Positions 28,256 through 37,803 of a stretch of 64,000 nt of DNA are shown in pieces; positions within the stretch are counted from its first letter, which is position 1, and each line of letters starts with the position of its first letter. Source of the DNA: Citrobacter sp. wls619 (GTDB lineage Bacteria; Pseudomonadota; Gammaproteobacteria; Enterobacterales; Enterobacteriaceae). The notes below the pieces were generated by a model. That model ran no database searches. It was given only the letters and a program-made list of their open reading frames with translations, and was not told the origin of the DNA. Made by a program: the position numbers and the translations under genes. Location of the stretch: contig NZ_SZXJ01000101.1 of NCBI RefSeq assembly GCF_005281345.1, positions 167,371 through 231,370 on the forward strand. The letters run 5' to 3'.

Positions 28256-30400
28256 ATGGTCAGGAAGACACCCCTCGCCTTTGCCCTTTTCACCCTACTG
28301 GCAACTGCACCTCAGGCGTTTGCCTCATCAGATATAGAAGATTGCAAATGGAGCGATGACCACTGTCTGCTGAAAGGCACGCCTACCTTCAGCCCCGGAA
28401 ACGACAGCCGTGATAACCTGCTACGACTGCTGAGTCAGGAGAAATCGTTCGCCCTGCCGATACAGGCGATGCCTGAGGATATCACCCGCTCCCGTGATTT
28501 CTATTTCGCTTATCACCCGCAGTGGGATGACATCACGTCGCCCGCAGCCGCAGCCCCGGAGCAAAATGCTGACGACACGCTAACCCGGCAAATGGCTGAA
28601 CTGCACATCAGCGCGGATGAGGTAATCCGCAACAATGATGATCTCGAAAACCGCCATGTTTCGAATAATATGGGCAGTGCCAGTCAATTCTTTGGCGCAC
28701 TGCTCGCCGATACGTCGTTGACGGTTGGACAACGCCAGGCTCTGGCGCAAGCGAGGATGGGGCTGTTGTCCGGCGCAACCCGCGAACAGATTGATGCCTC
28801 ATTGACCACTCTGCCTGAGGATTCCGGTGCCCAACGCTATAAAACGTACCTGATTGCCGCCGCCAATTTCTATGCCGGTGATTATGTGAATGCCGAACAA
28901 GCGTTTGCTCAGCTAGCGAAAAGCGATCGCCCATGGCTGGCAGAAACGGCGCAGTACATGCTAATGCGCACAGCACTGAATAAAAGTAGTCAGAACAGCG
29001 TCGGTGAATACGGTGATTTTGATATCGCCAGGATTAACCACCAGGATGCCGCTCAGGCACAGACTCAGGCGCAAGCCTATCTGCAACGCTGGCCGCAAGG
29101 CCAGTACGCCGATTCGACACGCGGTATGCTGCGGCGTATCAACTGGTATTTACAAGCCTGGCCGCAGCTGGCCGGGTTGTATGAACAGACGCTGAAGCAG
29201 TCGGCTGACGCACAGCAACTGCGCGACAATGTCATCGAATACGATAATGTCTATGGCATGGCGTTCTACGACCAGTCTGTCGTTGAGGCCTTCCCCGACG
29301 CGCCGCGAGTCAGCTATATCGAACTGTTACGTGCACTGCGTCTGAATAGCGATAAAAAACCCACGCTGACCCAGGCGCAGCTTGATGCGAGCAAGCCGGT
29401 ATTTGAACAAAGCCAACACATGCCGCTGTGGCGCAATCTGCAGCTGAATTTATGGATGGCGGCGGGCAACTACGCGGCCATTGTTCAGGCCGTAACCCCG
29501 GCACAACAACTTTCCGTACACGATACGCTCGCGTTTAGCGAACAGGTGCTCTACGGCGAAGCGTTGATGGGCCAGAAGAATTGGACCGCGGCACGTGATT
29601 TCTGGCAGCAGTTGCTGAACGTGAGCAAAGATAACGAGCAGCAGCAATATGTACAGGCCAAGCTGGCGGCTACGCTGGTTTACAGTGGTGACAGCGCGGC
29701 GATATTCGCCCCGGGCAGTGCGGTAACCAATCTGCGTTTCCGCTCTCAGGTGCTGAAAACACAGGCAACGCCTGAACTGCTACGCCAGCAGGCTATCCAT
29801 GGGCCTAACAATGAAGAGCGCACAATAGCCCTGCATACGTTGCTGGTTCGGGATCTTACCGAGAACCGTTTTGCGGACTGGCTGAATGACCGAAAACTGG
29901 CCCGTGCCATTAACCAACCGGTTGTTGGCACCGCATTTGATGACGTCAATCTGAGCGTGTTTGACTGGAACGGTGATGCCGCTCAGGCCGGCTATACCTG
30001 CCGCAGCCTCAATGAAACGGTCACGGTATTAAGCCGCAAAGCCGATGATGCCCACGCGCTGAACTGTCTGGGTGAGTTCTTCCGTACCACACAAACCCAT
30101 GTCGATCTGTGGAAAAACAGTAGCGGGAACGATGTGCTGGAAGTGGCCATTACGCGACAGGAGCCGTTCGGCCAGTTCGACAGGCAGCGCTATTACCAAC
30201 AGGTTATCGCGTCCCCAACAGCGGAAGTCGAGGATAAAAGTTTTGCGCTGTATCGGGCCATCATGTGCTACTCCCCGTCAGGTTATAACGAATGCGGCGG
30301 CGAAGACGTGGATAAATCACAGCGCAAAGACTGGTTCACGCAGTTAAAGACACAGTATCCGGGAAGTCCGTGGGCGCAAAAACTCAAATACTACTGGTAA
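28256..30400 (+). CDS. Large exported protein of unknown function, helical-repeat type
   Basis: A 714-residue protein with a signal peptide ending near Ala23 (PQAFA). Most of the chain (about 130-560) is helical, with TPR- or Sel1-like pairs such as YADSTRGMLRRINWYLQAWPQ and LYGEALMGQKNWTAARDFWQQLL, and a C-terminal [16 protein letters not shown] like the end of tetratricopeptide lipoproteins. The only six cysteines lie near both ends (about 30, 37, 582, 604, 671 and 680), suggesting three periplasmic disulfides. No lipobox or catalytic motif is seen. AGGAAATAAG precedes the ATG, 20 bases after ybbJ. A similar gene sits beside cueR in Salmonella as I recall. Function unknown. Confidence 0.85.
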   Translation: MVRKTPLAFALFTLLATAPQAFASSDIEDCKWSDDHCLLKGTPTFSPGNDSRDNLLRLLSQEKSFALPIQAMPEDITRSRDFYFAYHPQWDDITSPAAAAPEQNADDTLTRQMAELHISADEVIRNNDDLENRHVSNNMGSASQFFGALLADTSLTVGQRQALAQARMGLLSGATREQIDASLTTLPEDSGAQRYKTYLIAAANFYAGDYVNAEQAFAQLAKSDRPWLAETAQYMLMRTALNKSSQNSVGEYGDFDIARINHQDAAQAQTQAQAYLQRWPQGQYADSTRGMLRRINWYLQAWPQLAGLYEQTLKQSADAQQLRDNVIEYDNVYGMAFYDQSVVEAFPDAPRVSYIELLRALRLNSDKKPTLTQAQLDASKPVFEQSQHMPLWRNLQLNLWMAAGNYAAIVQAVTPAQQLSVHDTLAFSEQVLYGEALMGQKNWTAARDFWQQLLNVSKDNEQQQYVQAKLAATLVYSGDSAAIFAPGSAVTNLRFRSQVLKTQATPELLRQQAIHGPNNEERTIALHTLLVRDLTENRFADWLNDRKLARAINQPVVGTAFDDVNLSVFDWNGDAAQAGYTCRSLNETVTVLSRKADDAHALNCLGEFFRTTQTHVDLWKNSSGNDVLEVAITRQEPFGQFDRQRYYQQVIASPTAEVEDKSFALYRAIMCYSPSGYNECGGEDVDKSQRKDWFTQLKTQYPGSPWAQKLKYYW

Positions 30401-31086
30401 TCGCGCTGCTGGCCGGTCAGGCACAGGCGGCAGATATCGTCGCCGCCCGTGACCATTCGGCCTTCTGGCTGTGGTCCGGGGTGAAAGCCAGTGCTGAACT
30501 GCAAAATGCGCAAACGGTCTATCTGCATCAGGGCGAGGTGCTGGTTCGATCGGGTAACGTGGTTTTCCAGCGTCTGGGACTGCCGGTCAGTCGTCTGACT
30601 TTTCCCTCAATCTGGCTGACGGTCCGCTTTACCACGCTCGACGTACCGGAGGAGATTCCTGCCCGTATCATACGGCTGATGCAACGCTGGCAGAGCGCCG
30701 GCAACCACATCGTCGGCCTGCAGGTCGATTTTGACGCGGCGACCCACCAGCTTGCTGATTACGCCCGTTTTCTACAGCAGCTACGCCAACAGCTACCGGC
30801 CGAGTTTGCGCTTGGCGTGACTGGTCTGCTGGACTGGGCAAAAACCGGGGATGTCGCCACGCTAAACGCACTGGCGGTCGATGAACTGGTGGTGCAGAGC
30901 TATCAGGGGCGTCAGACGGTGGCAAATTATCAGGCGTATCTGCCTGCACTCGCCCGTCTGCGCATTCCGTTTAAGCTGGGGCTGGTGCAAAACGGTAGCC
31001 GGGATCTGCAGGCTGAGGCTCAGCTTGAAAAATCCCCGTGGTACCGTGGCACAGTGGTATTTATGCTCAATCCCCCTCGCCGTTAA
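30370..31086 (+). CDS. Exported DUF3142-type protein, TIM-barrel-like
   Basis: A 238-residue protein with a GTG start inside the upstream gene (31-base overlap) and a signal peptide ending at Ala20 (GQAQA). The mature chain has DUF3142 features: AFWLWSGV near 31-38, a strand ending GLQVDFDA with Asp120 and Asp122, then [21 protein letters not shown] (170-180) and [11 protein letters not shown]. The order of these strands and acidic residues recalls glycoside-hydrolase TIM barrels, so a sugar-cleaving or sugar-binding role is possible but unproven. Its stop overlaps the convergent cueR stop by four bases. Confidence 0.8.
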   Translation: MGAKTQILLVIALLAGQAQAADIVAARDHSAFWLWSGVKASAELQNAQTVYLHQGEVLVRSGNVVFQRLGLPVSRLTFPSIWLTVRFTTLDVPEEIPARIIRLMQRWQSAGNHIVGLQVDFDAATHQLADYARFLQQLRQQLPAEFALGVTGLLDWAKTGDVATLNALAVDELVVQSYQGRQTVANYQAYLPALARLRIPFKLGLVQNGSRDLQAEAQLEKSPWYRGTVVFMLNPPRR

Positions 31087-31493
31087 GCCTTTGCTTTGTG
31101 ATGGCAACAGCCGGAGAGGTTATCCATGATCGGGCATTCGGCGCTATCATCACCAGGGCAACTGTCCGCCAGCGCCAGCAAATGCAAGCGCATGGCCTGC
31201 AGCTCGCTGATATGCCGCTCGATGTCCGCCACTTTTTCTAACGTGCGCTTTTTGACGTCCGCGCTGTGACGCGCCGGATCGTTAAACAAATTGACCAGCT
31301 CACCGCACTCTTCCAGGTTAAAGCCAACCTGCCGCGCCTGACGCAGCAGCGTCAGTTCATTCAGATGCTGCTGGTTGTATGTGCGATAACCGTTTTCGCT
31401 ACGTAGTGGCGGCGTCACTAAACCTTTTTCTTCATAAAAGCGTATCGCTTTACTGGTTAAACCGGTTTTTTTAGCAACATCGGATATATTCAC
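31083..31493 (-). CDS. cueR: CueR, copper-responsive MerR-type activator
   Basis: A 136-residue MerR-family regulator. The N-terminal winged helix is [23 protein letters not shown], followed by a dimerisation helix (about 80-108). The metal loop has two cysteines in [11 protein letters not shown] (Cys112 and Cys120), which bind Cu(I), Ag(I) or Au(I). A Cys-Cys-His-His tail follows. It activates copA by untwisting the 19-bp spacer of the promoter in the adjacent divergent region. Confidence 0.96.
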   Translation of the reverse strand: MNISDVAKKTGLTSKAIRFYEEKGLVTPPLRSENGYRTYNQQHLNELTLLRQARQVGFNLEECGELVNLFNDPARHSADVKKRTLEKVADIERHISELQAMRLHLLALADSCPGDDSAECPIMDNLSGCCHHKAKA

Positions 31494-31503
31494 ATTTTCC
31501 CCC

Positions 31504-31534
31504 TTGACCTTCCCCTTGATGGAAGGTTTAACCT
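31504..31534 (+). promoter_or_regulatory. CueR-controlled copA promoter
   Basis: TTGACC (31504-31509) and TAACCT (31529-31534) are separated by a 19-base spacer, as in other MerR-family promoters. The dyad ACCTTCC/GGAAGGT (31507-31527) within it is the CueR box, nearly identical to that of E. coli copA. Confidence 0.93.
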
Positions 31535-31601
31535 TTATAACAGTTAGTCAAAACGACTGCTAAGGTCAACGTTTGCCGACCAATCATAGAGGAAATTTGT
31601 T

Positions 31602-31813
31602 ATGTCTCAAACTATCGATCTGACTCTGGACGGTCTGTCCTGTGGTCACTGCGTAAAACGCGTTAAAGAAAGTCTCGAACAACGCCCGGACGTGGAACTC
31701 GCGGATGTCACTGTGACAGAAGCCCATGTCACCGGTAGCGCCAGTGCCGAGGCGCTGATCGAAACCATCAAGCAAGCCGGTTATGGCGCGGAGTTAAGCC
31801 ACCCAAAGGCTAA
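31602..31813 (+). CDS. copA: CopA(Z), copper chaperone made by -1 frameshift within copA
   Basis: Ribosomes slipping one base back at CCCAAAG (31802-31808, codons Pro68-Lys69) would read GGC and then TAA at 31811-31813. The product is a 70-residue protein consisting of the first metal-binding domain plus one Gly. E. coli copA makes the same short chaperone by the same heptamer. The heptamer, the shifted Gly codon and the immediate stop are all kept here. The stimulatory downstream structure was not modelled. Confidence 0.75.
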
Positions 31814-34106
31814 ACCGCTGGCGGAGTCATCAATCCCGTCGGAAGCACTGGCAGCGGTCCCCCCTGAGCTTCCGGCAGCTACGGCTGAAGAAGATGATAG
31901 CCAACAGTTGCTGTTAAACGGCATGAGCTGCGCCAGCTGTGTCTCCCGCGTACAAAATGCGCTGCAAAGCGTACCGGGCGTCACGCAGGCACGGGTAAAC
32001 CTGGCGGAGCGCACTGCGCTGGTAATGGGCAGTGCATCCGCCGCAGAATTAGTGCAGGCGGTAGAAAAAGCCGGCTATGGCGCGGAAGCGATCGAAGACG
32101 ACGCGAAGCGCCGTGAACGCCAGCAGGAAACCGCCGTGGCGACCATGAAACGTTTTCGCTGGCAGGCGGCGGTTGCGCTGTTGCTGGGTGTCCCGGTCAT
32201 GGTATGGGGCATGATTGGCGATAACATGATGGTGAGTGCCGACAACCGTAGCCTGTGGCTGGTCATTGGTCTGGCAACACTCGCCGTGATGGTCTTCGCT
32301 GGCGGTCACTTTTACCGCAGCGCATGGAAAAGCCTGATGAACGGCACCGCGACCATGGATACACTGGTCGCGCTGGGCACGGGGGTTGCCTGGCTCTATT
32401 CCATGAGCGTAAACCTCTGGCCGCAATGGTTCCCAATGGAAGCGCGGCATCTCTATTATGAAGCCAGTGCCATGATTATCGGTCTGATTAACCTTGGCCA
32501 TATGCTGGAAGCACGCGCCCGCCAACGCTCTTCCAAAGCGCTGGAAAAACTACTCGATTTAACACCGCCAACCGCACGTGTCGTGACCGATGACGGTGAA
32601 AAAAACGTGCCGCTGGCCGATGTACAGGCAGGTATGTTGCTACGTCTGACTACCGGCGATCGCGTTCCGGTAGATGGCGAAATCACACAGGGCGAGGCCT
32701 GGCTGGATGAAGCGATGCTGACCGGCGAACCGATCCCGCAACAAAAAGGCGAAGGTGATAGCGTCCACGCCGGTACTGTCGTTCAGGATGGTAGCGTACT
32801 GTTCCGCGCCAGTGCCGTCGGCAGCCACACGACGTTATCGCGTATTATTCGCATGGTGCGTCAGGCACAAAGCAGTAAGCCCGAGATTGGTAAGCTGGCC
32901 GACCGTATTTCCTCGGTATTCGTTCCGGTGGTGGTGGTGATTGCGCTGGTGAGTGCCGCAATTTGGTACTTTTTCGGCCCGGCGCCACAAATTGTTTATA
33001 CGCTGGTGATTGCCACCACCGTACTGATTATTGCCTGTCCTTGTGCGCTGGGTCTGGCCACCCCCATGTCGATTATTTCCGGGGTTGGTCGTGCCGCTGA
33101 GTTTGGTGTGCTGGTACGTGATGCTGATGCGCTGCAACGCGCCAGCACGCTTGATACCGTCGTCTTTGACAAGACCGGTACGCTGACTGAGGGTAAACCG
33201 CAGGTTGTCGCCATCAAAACGTTCGGCAATACCGACGAAGCGCTGGCTGTTCGCCTGGCAGCCGCCCTTGAACAGGGCTCCAGCCATCCGCTGGCCCGGG
33301 CGATTCTGGATAAAGCGGGCGATGTTACGTTGCCGCAAGTCAATGGTTTCCGTACGCTGCGCGGTTTAGGCGTCAGCGGGGAAGCTGAAGGCCATACGTT
33401 ATTACTGGGTAACCAGGCGCTGCTCAACGAACAGCACGTTGTTACCACCGAAATGGAAGCCGAGATCACGGCTCAGGCTTCCCAGGGAACAACCCCGGTG
33501 CTGTTAGCCATTGACGGGCAAGCGGCAGCCTTGTTAGCGGTACGTGATCCATTGCGCAGCGACAGCGTGGCAGCGCTTCAGCGTCTGCACCGCGCCGGCT
33601 ATCGTCTGGTGATGCTCACCGGTGATAACCCCACGACGGCCAATGCCATTGCCAAAGAAGCAGGTATTGATGAGGTGATAGCCGGCGTACTGCCAGACGG
33701 TAAAGCGGAAGCCATTAAACGTCTGCAGAGCCAGGGACGTCAGGTCGCCATGGTCGGTGACGGCATTAACGATGCTCCTGCCCTGGCCCAGGCCGATGTG
33801 GGTATTGCAATGGGCGGAGGCAGCGATGTGGCGATTGAGACCGCTGCGATCACGCTGATGCGTCATAGCCTGATGGGCGTTGCGGATGCGCTGTCTATCT
33901 CGCGGGCAACGCTGCGTAATATGAAGCAGAACCTGCTCGGCGCATTTATCTACAACAGCATCGGTATCCCCGTTGCCGCCGGGATTCTGTGGCCGTTCAC
34001 CGGAACCCTGCTGAACCCGGTCGTTGCCGGAGCGGCGATGGCGCTCTCTTCTATTACCGTGGTGAGCAACGCCAACCGACTGCTGCGCTTTAAACCGAAA
34101 GAGTAA
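31602..34106 (+). CDS. copA: CopA, Cu(I)-exporting P-type ATPase
   Basis: An 834-residue P1B ATPase pumping Cu(I) from the cytosol to the periplasm. It has two N-terminal heavy-metal domains with GLSCGHC (Cys14, Cys17) and GMSCASC (Cys110, Cys113), eight transmembrane helices, a CPC ion site in [11 protein letters not shown] (near 480), the phosphorylated DKTGT (near 524), the SSHPLARA motif and a hinge [10 protein letters not shown]. It is directly adjacent and divergent to cueR; the K-12 genes glsA-ybaT that separate them are absent. A frameshift signal lies after codon 69. Confidence 0.97.
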   Translation: MSQTIDLTLDGLSCGHCVKRVKESLEQRPDVELADVTVTEAHVTGSASAEALIETIKQAGYGAELSHPKAKPLAESSIPSEALAAVPPELPAATAEEDDSQQLLLNGMSCASCVSRVQNALQSVPGVTQARVNLAERTALVMGSASAAELVQAVEKAGYGAEAIEDDAKRRERQQETAVATMKRFRWQAAVALLLGVPVMVWGMIGDNMMVSADNRSLWLVIGLATLAVMVFAGGHFYRSAWKSLMNGTATMDTLVALGTGVAWLYSMSVNLWPQWFPMEARHLYYEASAMIIGLINLGHMLEARARQRSSKALEKLLDLTPPTARVVTDDGEKNVPLADVQAGMLLRLTTGDRVPVDGEITQGEAWLDEAMLTGEPIPQQKGEGDSVHAGTVVQDGSVLFRASAVGSHTTLSRIIRMVRQAQSSKPEIGKLADRISSVFVPVVVVIALVSAAIWYFFGPAPQIVYTLVIATTVLIIACPCALGLATPMSIISGVGRAAEFGVLVRDADALQRASTLDTVVFDKTGTLTEGKPQVVAIKTFGNTDEALAVRLAAALEQGSSHPLARAILDKAGDVTLPQVNGFRTLRGLGVSGEAEGHTLLLGNQALLNEQHVVTTEMEAEITAQASQGTTPVLLAIDGQAAALLAVRDPLRSDSVAALQRLHRAGYRLVMLTGDNPTTANAIAKEAGIDEVIAGVLPDGKAEAIKRLQSQGRQVAMVGDGINDAPALAQADVGIAMGGGSDVAIETAAITLMRHSLMGVADALSISRATLRNMKQNLLGAFIYNSIGIPVAAGILWPFTGTLLNPVVAGAAMALSSITVVSNANRLLRFKPKE

Positions 34107-34130
34107 CCCTTTACCGAACGGCACTTTCGT

Positions 34131-34200
34131 TTATCCGGCCTACAAAAAGTAGGTGATAATGTAGGCCGGATAAGACGATTTCGCATCACCATCCGGCGAT
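34131..34200. repeat. BIME (two REP units) between copA and ybaP
   Basis: TTATCCGGCCTACAA and TTGTAGGCCGGATAAG-type arms followed by CATCCGGCGAT form a REP pair. The space is where K-12 has ybaQ; no such gene is present. Confidence 0.75.
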
Positions 34201-34260
34201 TCACGGATTGCACCTTCCTGGACCACGCGCTAGCATGGAAGTCTACTCAAGGGAGGCCGT

Positions 34261-35053
34261 ATGGATTTGTTATACCGGGTAAAAGCATTATGGTCTGCAC
34301 TGCGCGGTAACCATTATACCTGGCCGGCCATCGATATCTCTTTGCCTGGCAACCGCCATTTTCATCTGATTGGCAGTATTCATATGGGTAGCCGGGGTAT
34401 GGCCCCTCTGCCTGCCAGGTTACTGAAAAAACTCAGCCGCGCTGACGCATTGATTGTCGAAGCCGATGTCTCCGGTGACGACGCACCGTTTGCCAATCTT
34501 CCGGTTTTTGCCGCGCTGGAAGAACGCATCAGCGAAGAGCAGTTGCGCAATTTGCAAAAAGTTTCTGCCGATCTTGGTATTTCCCCTTCCTTGTTTTCGA
34601 CTCAACCCCTGTGGCAAATAGCCATGATCTTACAAGCCACGCAGGCGCAACAGCTGGGATTACGGGCGGAATATGGCATAGACTACCAACTGCTCAAAGC
34701 GGCTAAACAGGCGCAAAAACCCATTATTGAACTGGAAGGTGCCTCCAGCCAAATCGACCTGTTATGCCAATTGCCTGATAACGGTTTGGCTTTGCTCGAC
34801 GATACCCTGACGCACTGGCATACCAACGCCAGGTTGCTGCAACAAATGATGGGCTGGTGGCTTGAATCACCACCACAAAATGGCGAACTCACATTACCCA
34901 ACACATTCAGCCAGTCGTTATATGACGTACTCATGCACCAGCGTAATGACGCCTGGCGGGACAAACTCAAGGCAATGCCTGCGGGCCACTATGTGGTCGC
35001 TGTGGGCGCACTGCATCTGTATGGGGAGGGAAACTTGCCGGAGATGATGCGAT

Positions 35054-35055
<2 letters not shown>
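34261..35055 (+). CDS. ybaP: YbaP, TraB/GumN-family protein
   Basis: A 264-residue protein, the same length as in E. coli. The TraB/PrgY/GumN fold is marked by FHLIGSIHMGSRGM near the N-terminus, a LIVEADVSG strand, YGIDYQLLKAAK in the middle and a C-terminal VVAVGALHLYGEGNL. The two conserved His-containing motifs resemble metal-dependent (TIKI-like) protease sites, but activity is untested. There is no clear signal peptide. The stop codon overlaps the 3' end of chiX on the other strand. Confidence 0.9.
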
Positions 35056-35736
<681 letters not shown>

Positions 35737-35793
35737 GCAGGTATGGAAGATTGCCTGATGGCGCGCAGCTTTAAGGCCTACAAATCGAATACT

Positions 35794-35974
35794 CAACAGG
35801 GCGTTATTGGTGAAGGCAGTTTGGACGCGGCCAGCGCGTAGGAACCGGAGCGTACATGTAGTACGTGAGGATTATTCGCTACGCTCCCCCTCCGGGCCGC
35901 CCTGATGGGCGTTCAAAACTCTGTGAGTTTTGTCCGAGCACTGCCCGCGTTCAAAATGGCGAACAAAATAGCCC
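35794..35974. repeat. Composite inverted-repeat intergenic element
   Basis: About 180 bases are bounded by AACAGGGC near 35795 and GCCCTGTT near the end, with nested palindromes (GTACATGTAGTAC; CAAAACTC-TGT-GAGTTTTG at 35914-35932). It fills the space between convergent ybaK and ushA. It looks like a dispersed intergenic repeat or small non-autonomous element; no coding frame is supported. The CAAAACTC hairpin may serve as a terminator. Confidence 0.5.
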
Positions 35975-35976
35975 TG

Positions 35977-37629
35977 TTACTGCCAGCTCACCTCGCCCTT
36001 CGGCTCATACACACTGGCATCCAGCGGTGAGTTTTTCTGCACGTACTCTTTCAGCACTTCCGCATCAATAAACCCGGTATTCACATAGCCTGGCTTGTTA
36101 TCAATTCGCGGATAGCCATCGCCGCCGGTCGCGTTGAAGCTCAGCGTTGCCATGCGATACGTTTTAGCCGGGTCAACAGCTTCGCCTTTGATTTTCAAAT
36201 CGTTGAGTTTGCCGTCTTTCGCCACAAAGCTGACGTTGGCAAACTGTGGGTACGCCCCCGAGTCTGGCTTCATCTGCGCCACGGCGGTCAGATAGTCAAT
36301 GACTTCCTTCCCGCTCATATCGGCATACACTACGATGTTGCCGAACGGTTGTACCTTCAGCACACTCTTATAGGTGATATCGCCGGCTTCGATGGAATCA
36401 CGGATACCGCCGCCGCTCATCACGCCAAAATCAGCGCCGGTGCGTGCCATTTGCGCAGCGAGCAGCAGATGCCCCATGTTGGTCTGCACAAAGCGCACCT
36501 TGCTACGGTCACCTTCCAGACGCGCATTGACACTGCCAATTTTGACATCCAACTGCGCTTTGCCTTTATTCTGGAATGGCGTCAGTAACGACAGCATTTG
36601 CTGATTTTCAGCGATTTCCGGGGTGTAGAGTACGCGCTCACTTTTACCGTTATCCCAGGTCACTTTTTTCTTCAGGTTTACCGGAATGAGTTGGTAGTTG
36701 ACCATTTTCATTTCGCCATTGCGGAATTCAAAGTCCGCCCGGCCAACGTATTTACCCCACTCATGCGCCTGCACAATCCAGATACCGTTTTGCTTATCTG
36801 GCGCACATGGCGTACCCGGTACGTAATCAACCTGCTTTTTGTTTTCCGATGCCATGCACACCGGATCCTGCGAGTGACCACCGACAATCATCGCCAGCGA
36901 TCCCGCCGGCAGGCTACGCGCCATTTCGACATCGCCAGGGGCGTTCGAGCCGTGATTGCCGTTGTCATAATGCCCCATATGCGTGGTCGCGATAATGATG
37001 TCTGGCTTTTCATTCATATTGAGTTCCTGGATAACCAGCTTTGCTTCTTCCGCAGGTTGGCGAAACTCAATATCGGTGAAGAACTCCGGGTTGCCAATTT
37101 TCGCCGTATCATCGGTTGTTAAACCCAGAACCGCGATTTTTAAATCCTGGCGCTTAAAGATAGCCCACGGCTTAAACAAGCGTTCGCCAGTGCTTTTCTG
37201 ATAGATATTGGCTGAGAGAAACGGGAATTTCGACCATTTTTCCTGCTGGCGCAAGACGGTCATGGGATTATCAAACTCGTGGTTTCCGACCGCCATCGCG
37301 TCGTAGCCAATCAGGTTCATCCCGCGAAAATCAGGTTCCGCATCCTGGAGATCGGATTCTGGTACGCCGGTATTAATGTCGCCACCGGAAAGCAGCAGTA
37401 CACTGCCGCCCTCCTCAGCCACCTCTTTACGAATACCGTCCACCAGCGTTTTTTGCGCCGCCAGTCCATATTCCCCGTATTCACTGCGCCAGAAGTGACC
37501 GTGATGATCGTTGGTATGCAGAATGGTAATTTTGTAGGTTTTATCTTTTTCGTACGCTTGTGCAGGCTGGCCTGCCAGCGTAAATGCGGCTAATAGCGCC
37601 AGCGCCACGCCCCGTTTCAAAAACTTCAT
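35977..37629 (-). CDS. ushA: UshA, periplasmic 5'-nucleotidase / UDP-sugar hydrolase
   Basis: A 550-residue exported enzyme with a 25-residue signal peptide (QPAQA). The N-terminal metallophosphoesterase domain shows TNDHHGHF (Asp41, His43), GGDINTG and GNHEFDNP (Asn116, His117). The C-terminal domain (after about 360) binds the nucleobase and rotates between open and closed forms. It hydrolyses 5'-nucleotides and UDP-glucose so that nucleosides can be salvaged. Confidence 0.97.
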   Translation of the reverse strand: MKFLKRGVALALLAAFTLAGQPAQAYEKDKTYKITILHTNDHHGHFWRSEYGEYGLAAQKTLVDGIRKEVAEEGGSVLLLSGGDINTGVPESDLQDAEPDFRGMNLIGYDAMAVGNHEFDNPMTVLRQQEKWSKFPFLSANIYQKSTGERLFKPWAIFKRQDLKIAVLGLTTDDTAKIGNPEFFTDIEFRQPAEEAKLVIQELNMNEKPDIIIATTHMGHYDNGNHGSNAPGDVEMARSLPAGSLAMIVGGHSQDPVCMASENKKQVDYVPGTPCAPDKQNGIWIVQAHEWGKYVGRADFEFRNGEMKMVNYQLIPVNLKKKVTWDNGKSERVLYTPEIAENQQMLSLLTPFQNKGKAQLDVKIGSVNARLEGDRSKVRFVQTNMGHLLLAAQMARTGADFGVMSGGGIRDSIEAGDITYKSVLKVQPFGNIVVYADMSGKEVIDYLTAVAQMKPDSGAYPQFANVSFVAKDGKLNDLKIKGEAVDPAKTYRMATLSFNATGGDGYPRIDNKPGYVNTGFIDAEVLKEYVQKNSPLDASVYEPKGEVSWQ

Positions 37630-37803
37630 ATTTCTCTCCCTGAGCCAAAATCAACGACTGAAATTACAATGATATAAAATAATAGTCGAAAATGTTTTCA
37701 GAAATGAGACTTCCTTCAAACACCTTCCGCAGGTATGTTAGGCAAGTAATAATAACAAATTAGATTACCCTCATAATCGCAACCCAAACAGAAGTGACTT
37801 TCT

